DNA of 64,000 nt. Origin: DASRDS01 sp035652495 (GTDB lineage: Bacteria; Gemmatimonadota; Gemmatimonadetes; Gemmatimonadales; Gemmatimonadaceae). Of the stretch, positions 17,989 to 26,517 are shown in pieces. Each line of letters opens with the position of its first letter. Position 1 is the first letter of the stretch. The stretch lies in contig DASRDS010000236.1 in the NCBI GenBank assembly GCA_035652495.1, positions 1 to 64,000 of the forward strand, given 5' to 3'. The notes beneath the pieces are model-generated. The model was not told the origin of the DNA and did no database searches. It saw nothing but the letters and a program-made list of their open reading frames with translations. A program made the position numbers and the translations under genes.

Positions 17989-20221
17989 GATATGGTGCGG
18001 GTAGAAAATATCCGTCGCCGGTTCCACCATCAGGTCCTTGAGCGAGGCCTTTGTAATTGGGCCCCACGAATAAGAACGTGTAGTACGTCTCGCTCGTTAG
18101 GTTATTCCCGCCGACGAAGGCATCGATCTTGAACCGGTCGAGCATCGTCGCCTTGTAGCCGACTTTGGCACCCAGGATGTCGTAGCCATGGACCCAGGTC
18201 GAGTTATCGAACGTGACCGGCACCTTGTCCGTGTGTTGGAACGTCCCATTGGCATAGAGGCCGAGCGCCGTGTGCGCGTCCAGGCCAGCGGCGAGGAAAT
18301 TCTTCGGCACCCTCGCGACCTGGTTGCCATCGAACGTCTGAAAATCGATGTAGCGCGCGTCCGTATATGTGTACGAAACCCATGGACGCAGGGCATCGAG
18401 GGCCAGATAACTGAGTGACGCTTCGACACCGCGATTGCGCTGCTTGCCCGCGTTCGTCGTAAACGTCACCGAGTTGCTCGTCTCACTGATCAGTTTATCG
18501 GTGTTCTCGAGATCGTAGAACGTGAGCTCACCGGTCAGGCGCTTATCCAGCAACGCCGTGTGCGCCCCCAGTTCGTATTGGACCGCCCGCTCGGGTTTGA
18601 TCGCGGTGTTGACCGTGCCGTTGTTCGCGACGGCGTCCGTGAGCAGGGGAGGGGTATACCCAGCGCTGATGTCGCCGAAGATCGCGAGCTGGTCTCCCAA
18701 TCCCTTCGAGACCGCGATGCGAGGCGTGAACACCGTGCCGAACGATTTCGTGAGCGTCGACGTCGTATCGAACACCTGCCCGTTCTTGAGCAGATTGTGG
18801 ATGGCGAACGTGTTCTTGTTCAAGCTGCCGCCGACTGTCACGGCGACCTGGCTGGGCAAGGTCACGGTCCACTCGGTGAACAGGTACCCGTTGACCGCGT
18901 AGTTCTCCATGTCACTCGGCCGCTCCGGATACGGCGGCGCGGGGATGATGAACACGCCGTTCGACGTCACGTTGGACCGCTGGATCATCCCGCCGACGGT
19001 GCCGTGCAATCCGACGATTCCGACTTGCGTGTTGTAGTTGAACGCCGTCCGGGCGCCGAGGTTGAACTGGTTGGCGTCGGTGAAGCCGTGGGCAAACGGC
19101 TGGTGGCTCGAGCGGCCGCTGCCGAACAGCGTCGTCTGATTGCTGAAATGATCGTCGATCGAGTAGGTGTCGGTGATCCCGGCGACGACACTCGAGAGGT
19201 TGATCGCCGAGTTGTTCGCGAGGTAATTCCCGTCGCTCACCGGGCGGCGGCCGTAGAAATCGGAGCTGTCGATCTCGCCGGCCAGGTTCTCGAATGACCG
19301 GTTGTAGGAGATGTAGCCGGTCACGAACTGATTGGAGCCGACGTGGAAATCGCCGGAGCCGTGCCAGTACTCCTTGTCGGATTCGCTATGGGGACGAAAT
19401 GAGTCGAACCCCTGGTGCGCGTACGCCAGCGAAAAGTCCGACCCATCGGCGTCCGCGTGATCGAGTGTCGTCGTTGAGCGGAGCAGATCGTACGAGCCGC
19501 CCTCGATCTGCTGGCTGACCGTGGTCCCCAGCGCGCTGGGCTTCGTGGTCGTCATGAGGACCGTCCCACCGATGTAGCCGCCGTAGAGGCTCGAGGTGGG
19601 CCCCTTGATGACCTCGACGTTGCTCAGCGTCGAGAAGTCGATGTCGTCGAGGACCGTCGTGCCGGTGGCGTCGGTGATCGGGATGTTGTTCAGGAACGTT
19701 TGGTACCCGAGACCGTTCGAGTTGGGACTGTTGCCACCCGTGCTCGGGTAGTAACCGCGGATCGTGATGCGGGCGCCGCCGAACGGCGTGCGCGTCTGCA
19801 TGAACACGCCCGGTACCGTGTTGATGGCGTCGACCAGGGACAGGCCGTCCGATCGATCCAGGTCGTCCTTGGTCAGAACCCCGGCTGATGACGGCGGGCT
19901 CGTCGCGACGACCTGGATCCCCGGCAGCGTCGCTAACGGAGTGAGCGCGATACGGATCGGCGTCGCCGCGCCCGCGAGTGACAGATGGGACGCCTCGAAT
20001 CCAGGATGCGTGACGGTCAGCGACGCGATGGGTTTCTCAGGGCGGAGCGCGAACCGTCCGGCGCCATCGGTCGTCGTGCTGACCGTGCTGCTGTCGCCGG
20101 CGACTGTGGCGTCGGCGACAGCCTGTCCTGTTGTCCCGTTGACTACCGTGCCGCGAATGACCGATTGAGCGCTCAGAGGGAGGGCGAGCAGCCAGCCACA
20201 GACGACGAGTTTGTTGATCAG
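17945..20221 (-). CDS. TonB-dependent receptor, heme/siderophore type
   Basis: A ~758-residue outer-membrane receptor. Reading upstream in frame gives a signal peptide (INKLVVCGWLLALPLSAQ), a carboxypeptidase-like regulatory domain (IRGTVVNG... RFALRP), a plug domain with VEVIKGPTSSLYG, and a long barrel ending in the aromatic strand GITLSYLF. The only plausible initiation codon for the signal peptide is CTG at 20221; the frame has no ATG, GTG or TTG between the upstream stop and the Met at 19807, which would lose the signal and half the plug. It imports its ligand with TonB energy and feeds the ABC system downstream. Confidence 0.82.
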   Translation of the reverse strand: MINKLVVCGWLLALPLSAQSVIRGTVVNGTTGQAVADATVAGDSSTVSTTTDGAGRFALRPEKPIASLTVTHPGFEASHLSLAGAATPIRIALTPLATLPGIQVVATSPPSSAGVLTKDDLDRSDGLSLVDAINTVPGVFMQTRTPFGGARITIRGYYPSTGGNSPNSNGLGYQTFLNNIPITDATGTTVLDDIDFSTLSNVEVIKGPTSSLYGGYIGGTVLMTTTKPSALGTTVSQQIEGGSYDLLRSTTTLDHADADGSDFSLAYAHQGFDSFRPHSESDKEYWHGSGDFHVGSNQFVTGYISYNRSFENLAGEIDSSDFYGRRPVSDGNYLANNSAINLSSVVAGITDTYSIDDHFSNQTTLFGSGRSSHQPFAHGFTDANQFNLGARTAFNYNTQVGIVGLHGTVGGMIQRSNVTSNGVFIIPAPPYPERPSDMENYAVNGYLFTEWTVTLPSQVAVTVGGSLNKNTFAIHNLLKNGQVFDTTSTLTKSFGTVFTPRIAVSKGLGDQLAIFGDISAGYTPPLLTDAVANNGTVNTAIKPERAVQYELGAHTALLDKRLTGELTFYDLENTDKLISETSNSVTFTTNAGKQRNRGVEASLSYLALDALRPWVSYTYTDARYIDFQTFDGNQVARVPKNFLAAGLDAHTALGLYANGTFQHTDKVPVTFDNSTWVHGYDILGAKVGYKATMLDRFKIDAFVGGNNLTSETYYTFLFVGPNYKGLAQGPDGGTGDGYFLPAPYHAAIYTGITLSYLF

Positions 20222-20245
20222 TTCCGTCCGGTGGGAGATCGCCGA

Positions 20246-20275
20246 GATATAGCGGAGGCGTCACCCCTATGTCAC
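20246..20275 (-). promoter_or_regulatory. Possible sigma-70 promoter of the heme-uptake operon
   Basis: On the minus strand, GTGACA (20275-20270) and TATATC (20251-20246) are separated by 18 bases and lie 25-50 bases upstream of the CTG start of the receptor gene. The match to the -35/-10 consensus is fair only. I saw no convincing Fur-type palindrome. It overlaps the end of the small upstream gene. Confidence 0.3.
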
Positions 20276-20433
20276 CCGCTCTGCTTCTTCTTTTTCTTGT
20301 TCTTTTCCTCGGGCTCCTCGCGCGGCGGTCCCGATCCTGAAGGCCCGCCGGAGTGGGCTTCCTCGAACTGCTCGGTGGGGTCCGTGGTGTGGCGTTTCTC
20401 GATCTTGTCCGGCTTCTCGCGTTTCTCACTCAT
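20272..20433 (-). CDS. Small disordered charged protein
   Basis: A 53-residue protein, Lys/Glu/Pro-rich, starting MSEKREKPDKIEK and ending in a poly-Lys tail (KNKKKKKQ). A good ribosome site, GGGAG, lies eight bases upstream of the ATG at 20433, which argues that it is real. It is predicted to be disordered. I know no function. It lies between the DUF4142 lipoprotein and the heme receptor on the same strand. Confidence 0.5.
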   Translation of the reverse strand: MSEKREKPDKIEKRHTTDPTEQFEEAHSGGPSGSGPPREEPEEKNKKKKKQSG

Positions 20434-20462
20434 GGTCGTCTCCCGGTCGTTCGGCGATTCGA

Positions 20463-21083
20463 TCACGCGGCTGGGGCCGCGAGCTTGGCATCGACGGCCT
20501 GCGCATGGGTGAGGTGGCGCTGCACGATCGGCTCGGCCTTCGTGATCATCCCTTTGAGACGCGGGTTTTGTGCCTGTCCCTCGTACTGTTTCAGCAGCGC
20601 GAGCACGGTCTCATGGTCCTGCACTTGAGCGTCCATATATGTCTTATCGAACGTCGGCGCCGAGACGCTACTGAGTTGCTGTTTCTCCTGCGACACGTGG
20701 GTCGCCAGCGAGTCGTTCGCCGGTGGCTGCGGCGCAACGTGTAAGGAGTCGGCCAGTGCCTTGCCTCCATGCAGCAGTTTCGTATGATCGGCGATCATCT
20801 GTCGAGCGAACGCCTTCACGTCGGCGTGTTTCGCTTTGTCGAGCGCCGTCTTTGCCGCATCGATTTCCGCTTCGTTCGCCTCTGACAGGACGGCGAAGAT
20901 CTGCGCATCGCTCGGCGCGGTGTTGACGTCGCCGCCAGCGGTCGACGTCGCCGGGGTCGTATCGGGCGACGGCATCGCTTGCCTGCCCGCTGGCTGATTG
21001 TTTGTGTTGTTGCCGCCGCCACAGGCGAGGGCAAGCGCGGACACCGTGAGAACGATCGGGGCTATTCCCAATTTGTATGGCAT
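20463..21083 (-). CDS. DUF4142 family lipoprotein
   Basis: A 206-residue predicted lipoprotein (SALALAC lipobox, Cys near residue 21) with a Thr/Asn/Pro-rich linker and a C-terminal four-helix DUF4142 domain. The conserved pieces EANEAEIDAAKTAL, KAFARQMIADHTK and MDAQVQDHETVLAL are present. The ribosome site AGGAGG (21095-21090) is well placed. DUF4142 proteins are exported ferritin-like helical bundles of unknown role. The start lies almost head-to-head with ctaG. Confidence 0.85.
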   Translation of the reverse strand: MPYKLGIAPIVLTVSALALACGGGNNTNNQPAGRQAMPSPDTTPATSTAGGDVNTAPSDAQIFAVLSEANEAEIDAAKTALDKAKHADVKAFARQMIADHTKLLHGGKALADSLHVAPQPPANDSLATHVSQEKQQLSSVSAPTFDKTYMDAQVQDHETVLALLKQYEGQAQNPRLKGMITKAEPIVQRHLTHAQAVDAKLAAPAA

Positions 21084-21096
21084 TCAATTCCTCCTG

Positions 21097-21891
21097 TTGA
21101 CGCCTCGGGGTGGGATAAATGGCACGAACGATGCCGCAGCGGGCACCGTGTGGTCGTTGGCGATCGCCACCGCGATCTATGGGATCGGCGTCAGGCGGCT
21201 ATGGCGCGCGGCGGGGCGCGGGCGTGGCATCTCGCGTCCGCGAGTTCTGCTATATGCGGCCGGTACCGCCGCTGTCGCCGTGGCGATCCTGCCACCCCTC
21301 GACACCCTCGCGGACGAGACGTTCGCGGGGCACATGACGCAGCATCTGCTGCTCATCTGCGTGGCGGCGCCGCTGCTCGTGCTCGGCAAACCGATCGTCG
21401 CGCTCGTCTGGGCTCTGCCTGGTTCGTGGCGTCGGACCGGCGGCCGAGGTCTCACCGCGGTGGTCGGCGTGCTCGGCCGGCCGTCGGTCGCGTGGTCACT
21501 CAGCGTGGTGACGTTGGCATTCTGGCACATCCCACGTGCGTACGCGTGGGCCGGCGCCAGCGAGGGCGTCCACATTGTCGAGCACACGCTCTTTCTTGTA
21601 ACGTCGTGCCTTTTCTGGTGGTCCGTTCTGCCTGGAGCGAACGGGCGCCGCATCGGCTACGGGACCGGCGTGCTCTCCATTTCAGCGATGGCCATGATCA
21701 TGGGCATCTACGGCGCCGTGCTCGCCTTTGCGCGAATCCCGCTGTACGGCGCGTATCGCCTGGCCGATCAGCAGCTCGCGGGCGTCATCATGTGGATTCC
21801 CACCGGCGTCATTTACCTCGGTGCCGCGCTCTGGTGCGTCTTCGAGTGGATGAGCGTCGACGAGGCTAGGGCTTCCAGCTGGGTGAGCTGA
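21097..21891 (+). CDS. ctaG: Cytochrome c oxidase assembly protein, caa3-type CtaG
   Basis: A ~264-residue membrane protein with about seven hydrophobic segments and the family motif HMTQHLLLICVAAPLLVLG, followed by FWHIPRAY and HTLFLVTSCLFWW. The conserved His residues are thought to bind copper for oxidase assembly. The start is unclear: TTG at 21097 lies only 13 bases from the divergent DUF4142 start with no Shine-Dalgarno, and GTG at 21148 is the alternative. No oxidase genes are nearby. Confidence 0.82.
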   Translation: MTPRGGINGTNDAAAGTVWSLAIATAIYGIGVRRLWRAAGRGRGISRPRVLLYAAGTAAVAVAILPPLDTLADETFAGHMTQHLLLICVAAPLLVLGKPIVALVWALPGSWRRTGGRGLTAVVGVLGRPSVAWSLSVVTLAFWHIPRAYAWAGASEGVHIVEHTLFLVTSCLFWWSVLPGANGRRIGYGTGVLSISAMAMIMGIYGAVLAFARIPLYGAYRLADQQLAGVIMWIPTGVIYLGAALWCVFEWMSVDEARASSWVS

Positions 21892-21900
21892 GGCTGATGT

Positions 21901-21996
21901 CTACGCGCGCGCGACGCTGGCCCACCAGAACACATAAATCACGGCCAGTGCGTAGACCACGGTGCTGGCGGGGAGGTTGTCCCCGAAATCCGACAT
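21901..21996 (-). CDS. Possible 31-residue single-helix membrane protein
   Basis: A short frame beginning MSDFGDNLPAS and containing one strongly hydrophobic helix (TVVYALAVIYVFWW). Bacterial respiratory loci often carry such tiny membrane proteins, and ctaG is its convergent neighbour. There is no good ribosome site, so the call is weak. A chance open frame is the alternative. Confidence 0.3.
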   Translation of the reverse strand: MSDFGDNLPASTVVYALAVIYVFWWASVARA

Positions 21997-22149
21997 GGAA
22001 GTCAGCAGCCGATTGAAAATTCGCACATAGGCTGACGACGTGGTCGACTTTTGCGCAACGTCACTCGGCAGCCGCCGCGGCGAGTAGGATGCCGGTCGCG
22101 AGTCTGGAACAGTGTAGACGGGCAATATGGACGTGCGGATTATGCGTTC

Positions 22150-22743
22150 ATGCCGAAACCCTCGCTGCGAGACGGGATTCTCGATGCCGGTCTCAAGGTC
22201 ATGTTCGACAAGGGCTATGTTTCCGCGGGCGTGCGGGAGATTGTCGCCGAAGCGGGCGCTCCCCAGGGCTCGTTCACGAATCATTTCCGGTCGAAGGAGA
22301 TCTTCGCGCGCGAAGTCCTCGACCGGTACTTCACGCACATTCGCGTCCTGGTCGCGCAGGCGCTCGACGATCATACGCGGTCGCCGCGCCAGCGCCTCGA
22401 GCGCTATATCGATCTCGCCATGCAGCACCTCGCTGTCGACGGTCACGCGCGCGGCTGTCTCATCGGCGACTTCAGTCTCGAAACGACGTCGCTGAGCGCG
22501 CTCCTCCGCGAACGGCTCGTGCAGATCTTCGCCGAGTGGCGCGCCCCGTTCGCGGCGTGCATCGCCGAAGGGCAGGCGCTGGGCGAAATCTCGAGGGCGT
22601 TCGCGGCTGTCGATCTCGCGGATTTTTTGCTCGCCTCGTGGGAAGGGGCGATCCTCCGCATGAAGGTCGAGCGCAGCGCCGCGCCCCTCGAACGCTTTAA
22701 GCGTATTGCCCTGGCGATGGTGTGTGTGGCAACAGGTGTTTAA
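22150..22743 (+). CDS. TetR-family transcriptional repressor
   Basis: A 197-residue regulator. The N-terminal helix-turn-helix (ILDAGLKVMFDKGYVSAGV, then EIVAEAGAPQGSFTNHF) is the TetR DNA-binding domain; the C-terminal helices resemble the TetR_C domain of YxaF/LmrA-like repressors. It presumably represses a nearby gene until a small ligand binds. The start at 22150 (MPKPSLRDGIL) is chosen because upstream codons look non-coding. The target is not obvious. Confidence 0.9.
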   Translation: MPKPSLRDGILDAGLKVMFDKGYVSAGVREIVAEAGAPQGSFTNHFRSKEIFAREVLDRYFTHIRVLVAQALDDHTRSPRQRLERYIDLAMQHLAVDGHARGCLIGDFSLETTSLSALLRERLVQIFAEWRAPFAACIAEGQALGEISRAFAAVDLADFLLASWEGAILRMKVERSAAPLERFKRIALAMVCVATGV

Positions 22744-22769
22744 CGGACCACGGGATTATGTTGCAGCCC

Positions 22770-23009
22770 ATGGACGAAGACCTGAAGGCGGAACTCGAGC
22801 GGCTACGGAAAGAAAATGAGTCGCTCAAGCGGGGCGCGGCCAAAGGCGTCTCGCTCAAAGTCAGCGAAAAGGGCGGCGTGTCAGTCTATGGGTTGGGCCG
22901 GTTTCCCATCACGCTCTACAAAGAGCAGTGGGCCAAGCTCCTCGACATGGCGGACGACATTCGGGCCTTCATCGTGACGCACGAGAAGGAGCTCAAAAGC
23001 AAGACCTAG
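22770..23009 (+). CDS. Small conserved hypothetical protein
   Basis: A 79-residue protein. A short coiled coil (DLKAELERLRKENESLK) is followed by the conserved block VSEKGGVSVYGLGRFPITLYKEQW and a helical end. This arrangement is widespread in myxobacteria and related bacteria as an uncharacterised small protein. The ATG at 22758 adds MLQP and is the alternative start. It follows the TetR gene by about 27 bases. Function unknown. Confidence 0.75.
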   Translation: MDEDLKAELERLRKENESLKRGAAKGVSLKVSEKGGVSVYGLGRFPITLYKEQWAKLLDMADDIRAFIVTHEKELKSKT

Positions 23010-23704
23010 CGGGTGGTGACCGCGAGGATCCCCGCGAAATGGCCGGAGGAGTCGGGGTGGTCCGGCGCGACATAGAACTGCGAGATCGCGCCGTCGAGAT
23101 ACAGGGCATCGGGGCACTGTAGGTCATCGCGAAACATCGTGGCGAACGTGTAGAGGTTGACCGGGTTGCGTGCCATCGCGAAGACGACGGTTCCATCCGC
23201 GCGTATGCCGACGCCGTTCCGAACGTATTTGGACGGACCTTTTGGATTGAGTCCCGGGTGGATATGGCCGCCGGAGACGAGGAGCGGGCCGGACTGCACG
23301 GCCAGCTCCGGCTTCACGCCGAGTGCCGGATACGTACTGGACTCGACAATCGCCGCGCGAGCGTTCGCGACATAGAAGACGCCATTCGGCTTGTAGTAGA
23401 AATTGGGCGGCGGGTCGGCCGTCGAGTCGCGCAGATTGAGCGGTACGAGTGTCTGGCCCTGTTGTACAAAAAGGCCTAGCGGAATCTGGCCGGGCGCGAA
23501 AATTCCACCGTTCGTCGCGAATAGCAGATGGCGTCCGTGGGAGCGAACTATCGAATCCAGTCGGGCCAGTGAGCCGATCGGATTGCCACGGGGATCACGC
23601 CAATAGAGTTCCAGGCTATCTCGTGCTATCGTCCACTCGCATACCGCCACGGGCACACTCGCGACTTCCCGCGTTGTGCATGGTGGCACGACCAGAGAAG
23701 ACAT
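23006..23704 (-). CDS. Phosphodiester glycosidase (NAGPA/DUF2233-like) protein
   Basis: A ~232-residue domain related to the phosphodiester glycosidase that removes GlcNAc caps from phosphoglycans in eukaryotes. The conserved elements are ATNGGIF, NFYYKPNGVFYV, AVQSGPLLV and DALYLDGAISQF. Bacterial members are usually exported, but no signal peptide is visible from the ATG at 23704, and the only upstream sequence belongs to the divergent gene. The start codon overlaps the divergent DUF486 start as CATG. The start may therefore lie elsewhere. Confidence 0.75.
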   Translation of the reverse strand: MSSLVVPPCTTREVASVPVAVCEWTIARDSLELYWRDPRGNPIGSLARLDSIVRSHGRHLLFATNGGIFAPGQIPLGLFVQQGQTLVPLNLRDSTADPPPNFYYKPNGVFYVANARAAIVESSTYPALGVKPELAVQSGPLLVSGGHIHPGLNPKGPSKYVRNGVGIRADGTVVFAMARNPVNLYTFATMFRDDLQCPDALYLDGAISQFYVAPDHPDSSGHFAGILAVTTR

Positions 23705-24065
23705 GAGAGCATATTTGATCCCGGCGGCGCTGCTGATCATCTCCAATACGTTCATGACGTTTGCCTGGTACGGGCATCTCAAGTTCGAGAAGACGGCGCT
23801 CTGGATGGTCATCCTGGTGAGCTGGGGGATCGCGTTCTTCGAGTATTGCTTCCAGGTCCCCGCGAATCGCATTGGCAATATCGCGGGGACCTCGCCGGGC
23901 CAGCTCAAGGTCATGCAGGAGGCCATCACGCTGGGCGTGTTCGTGGTCTTCGCGCGCCTCTACTTTGGTGAGCGGCTGACGTGGAATTATTACGCGGCGT
24001 TCGCGTTGATCTTTGGCGCGGTGTGCCTGGTGTTCATTCCGGGGTCCAGTGTGGGTGGCCGGTGA
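23703..24065 (+). CDS. DUF486 family small membrane protein
   Basis: A 120-residue protein with four hydrophobic helices, beginning MRAYLIPAALLIISNTFMTF. The motifs FAWYGHLKF, FFEYCFQVPANRIG and QLKVMQEAITLGVF are hallmarks of DUF486, a distant branch of the drug/metabolite transporter fold. Its substrate is unknown. The last 32 bases overlap the end of the convergent nickel transporter gene. Confidence 0.88.
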   Translation: MRAYLIPAALLIISNTFMTFAWYGHLKFEKTALWMVILVSWGIAFFEYCFQVPANRIGNIAGTSPGQLKVMQEAITLGVFVVFARLYFGERLTWNYYAAFALIFGAVCLVFIPGSSVGGR

Positions 24066-24825
24066 ACAGGCCATCGACGATGCCGATCCGGTAGGCGATG
24101 AACAGCCCGAACGCGAGGCTGATCGCGCCGGACGCGATCCGGAGGCCGCGGGGGCTCAAGAAACCGAAGGGCAGGGTGATCAGCATCGTCATGATCATCA
24201 TGCCGACGATCGTGCCTACGCCGAATATCGCCAGGTATACGATCGCCCAGCGTGGATCATGAATCGTCGTCAGCACGAGCAGCGCGACGGCTGCTGATCC
24301 GGCGAGGCCGTGGACGATGCCGACCAGCAGTGGTCGGGCGAATCGGTACAGGCCGAGCGCGCCGAAATGGCGGTCGAGCCATCCGAGCGGCGTCGCGTCG
24401 GGGGCGTGGGAGTGCGCTTCGGGGTCATGGCCATGAACGTGGGTGTGGACGTAGTCGCCATGTTCGTGCGCGTGCGCGTGCACATGCTTCGATCGTGACG
24501 GCGGTATGATCACCCGCAAATTCATGAATCCCAGTAGCACGAGCATCACGCCTACTGACCACTCCATCGAGAGGCCGAGTCGTGGCGGAATGACCCAGCC
24601 GAATACAATGATCCCGGTGCCGACCGCCAGGATCGTCATGGTATGGCCGATGCCCCACACGGCGCCTATGGCCGCGGCGCCGCTCGTCGATCGCTGGCGC
24701 GCGACGATCGTCGACACCGCGATGACATGATCCGGGTCCGTCGCGTGTCGCATTCCTAGGAAGAATCCTAGGGAGAGAACCGCGAGGAATCCGGTCACGC
24801 GGCTACGGGCGAAAAGCGTTCGCAT
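24034..24825 (-). CDS. Nickel/cobalt transporter, NicO/UreH type
   Basis: A 263-residue membrane protein with about six helices. The metal-selectivity signature LGMRHATDPDHVIAVST sits in the first helix, followed by GAVWGIGHT. A cytoplasmic His-rich loop (HAHAHEHGDYVHTHVHGHD) and the second signature LLVGIVHGLAGSAA follow. It takes up Ni2+ or Co2+. The start at 24825 (MRTLFARSR) is chosen because upstream codons lack family resemblance. The downstream hydrogenase-locus-type gene suggests nickel as the ion. Confidence 0.88.
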   Translation of the reverse strand: MRTLFARSRVTGFLAVLSLGFFLGMRHATDPDHVIAVSTIVARQRSTSGAAAIGAVWGIGHTMTILAVGTGIIVFGWVIPPRLGLSMEWSVGVMLVLLGFMNLRVIIPPSRSKHVHAHAHEHGDYVHTHVHGHDPEAHSHAPDATPLGWLDRHFGALGLYRFARPLLVGIVHGLAGSAAVALLVLTTIHDPRWAIVYLAIFGVGTIVGMMIMTMLITLPFGFLSPRGLRIASGAISLAFGLFIAYRIGIVDGLFTGHPHWTPE

Positions 24826-25000
24826 GCCCGGTCGCACCGACCGCACATTGCGCTCGAGCGTGTGGTGACCGACAAGATGACGAGGCGCAGGTGTTCTCCG
24901 GGGTCGTATGAGGCGGACAGACGAGATTGCCAGACGTTCTCTAGAACAAGAAGTCGAGCTGGTCGCGCGCCCATCCGTCAAGGGCGAATTGTGCCGGTCG

Positions 25001-25570
25001 TTACCTGGAATCGCCGGACACATTGGCGACGATGTCAAAGGAACATTTTAGTTCGTCTTTGATTTTTATCGTGCCGGCGGCGGCGGTGACGAGTCTTATG
25101 CCATAGTCCGTTTGACGAATGCGGAATTCGCCGAATGCGCGGAGAGAGCTCGCAGTGACGATTGCGCGGGCAGTGATGGGTTGTCGGTGCGTACAGCCGT
25201 GCAGCTTCAGGCTACCGCCGAGCGCAATCTCGAGTTGACCGTCCCCCTTCCGCACGGCGGACGTGACGGAGGCGGAAGAGTCGTATGTGATCGTTGGATA
25301 CGTGGAGGTATCCAACACCTGCTCCCGCATGATCCGCTCGACCTCCTCGCGATCCCTGCTGCTGACATCGCCGACGAGCTCCAACGACGACGCCGCGATT
25401 GTCAGGGCAAGCGAGGCCTCGGCACCGGTCTCGGGATCGACGGTGACCTCCCCCTCGTATTGCCGCACGGCAAACGTGGGATTATGAGCCAGAGCCGACA
25501 GCATGCCCGCCGCGAAGGCCCGAATCGTGAACTGACTCGCGCGGACGTCGATCCGGTATCGGATGCTCAT
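25001..25570 (-). CDS. YceI-family lipocalin-like protein
   Basis: A 189-residue protein of the YceI family, a beta-barrel that binds polyisoprenoid-like lipids. The visible pattern is YRIDVRASQFTIRAF, the central EGEVTVDPETG, and the alternating strands with LGGSLKLHG. There is no signal peptide, unlike E. coli YceI, so this member is probably cytoplasmic. It lies between the nickel transporter and the hydrogenase-associated gene, all on the minus strand. Confidence 0.82.
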   Translation of the reverse strand: MSIRYRIDVRASQFTIRAFAAGMLSALAHNPTFAVRQYEGEVTVDPETGAEASLALTIAASSLELVGDVSSRDREEVERIMREQVLDTSTYPTITYDSSASVTSAVRKGDGQLEIALGGSLKLHGCTHRQPITARAIVTASSLRAFGEFRIRQTDYGIRLVTAAAGTIKIKDELKCSFDIVANVSGDSR

Positions 25571-25600
25571 ATGGACCCCCGCTTAAGATATCGGGCCACA

Positions 25601-26176
25601 TCAGGTCCTTTCGTCGGCGACCTCCGGATAGTCGTAGACGATGAACGACGAGGACAGCATGATCTGATGCTGGCCGCGTTCGCCCGCCAGCACCGGCCAG
25701 GTGCGAATGTTCTTGCATGACTCCGTCAATTTCTGATAGATCGCCGGCGGGTCGATCATCGACAAGAACGTGCCACCGGATACCCGCAGGATCGTGTGCG
25801 TCGCCAGCATGTCGCGCGTCGGGTCATTCGAGGTGTTCACGATCCGCACCCGGAGTCGAATCATCCCATCCGCGTAGCGAACCGTCGATATCCCTACCTC
25901 CCCCGACAGGGGCGGCCACGAGAACGTCGTCGCGCCGATGATTTCGCGCTCGACCACCTGCCGGTCGTCCATGCGCTGCAGAAAGCGGACACGGACCTCG
26001 TAGATCGTGCTCGCGTCACCCTCGACGATACACTCCGTCTGCATCTCCTCACCCGGAGCGATGACGCCAAAGGTGAACGGCTGTCGGTGCTCGAGGGTCG
26101 ACGGGCGAAAGGGGTAGAGGAGGTAGCCTTCGTAGAGCAGAACGTTTGCGACTTTATCGACATCCGAAATGGTCAT
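25601..26176 (-). CDS. Protein resembling a hydrogenase-locus conserved hypothetical
   Basis: A 191-residue cytoplasmic protein. The beginning (VANVLLYEGYLLYPFRPST, then FTFGVIAPGE and MQTECIVEG) recalls a conserved family that I remember only from loci of group 1h/5 high-affinity [NiFe] hydrogenases. This is a memory-based family call, not a search. If right, it may serve hydrogenase maturation, with nickel from the NicO transporter downstream. No hydrogenase subunit, hyp gene or iron-sulfur partner is in the window. Its role is unproven. Confidence 0.5.
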   Translation of the reverse strand: MTISDVDKVANVLLYEGYLLYPFRPSTLEHRQPFTFGVIAPGEEMQTECIVEGDASTIYEVRVRFLQRMDDRQVVEREIIGATTFSWPPLSGEVGISTVRYADGMIRLRVRIVNTSNDPTRDMLATHTILRVSGGTFLSMIDPPAIYQKLTESCKNIRTWPVLAGERGQHQIMLSSSFIVYDYPEVADERT

Positions 26177-26193
26177 CGCTCAGGCACGGTTTC

Positions 26194-26352
26194 TCAATGC
26201 GTGAAGAATTCGGCATCGACGCCCATGCTCTCGCGCCGCCGGAACATCTCGTCCACTGCGTTCTGATCAATCCAACGAGGCGATAGCATTGGTCGATCGG
26301 CGCTATGAAGTACTCGCCTGCGCCGGGGACGGTTGAGTGCGACGGTCGCCAT
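26194..26352 (-). CDS. Small hypothetical protein upstream of the hydrogenase-type gene
   Basis: A 52-residue protein beginning MATVALNRPRRRR, basic at the N-terminus and acidic at the end (ESMGVDAEFFTH). It is 17 bases upstream of the 25601 gene on the same strand, so probably co-transcribed. I know no domain. The longer frame back to 26484 contains a CPKC-type fragment, but it lacks a supported start. Confidence is limited because the gene is short. Confidence 0.4.
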   Translation of the reverse strand: MATVALNRPRRRRVLHSADRPMLSPRWIDQNAVDEMFRRRESMGVDAEFFTH

Positions 26353-26517
26353 TAGGATCGAGTGTCCCTTGCTCCGCTTGATACCAGTATTTCCCGAAAC
26401 CGGAGCCGAATTCAACCGCGAGAACAGGGTTGTGCAAATGCACTTGGGGCAAACCGGCATGGCATCGCGAGCACAACGCAACAATCAGGGCAATCCCGCC
26501 TCGTGCCGGGGATTCCC

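Noticed and set aside
21901..22446. 181-residue minus frame opposite the TetR gene
   Set aside because: Most of it is a shadow of the TetR gene; only the last 31 codons look like a possible small membrane protein and are listed separately.
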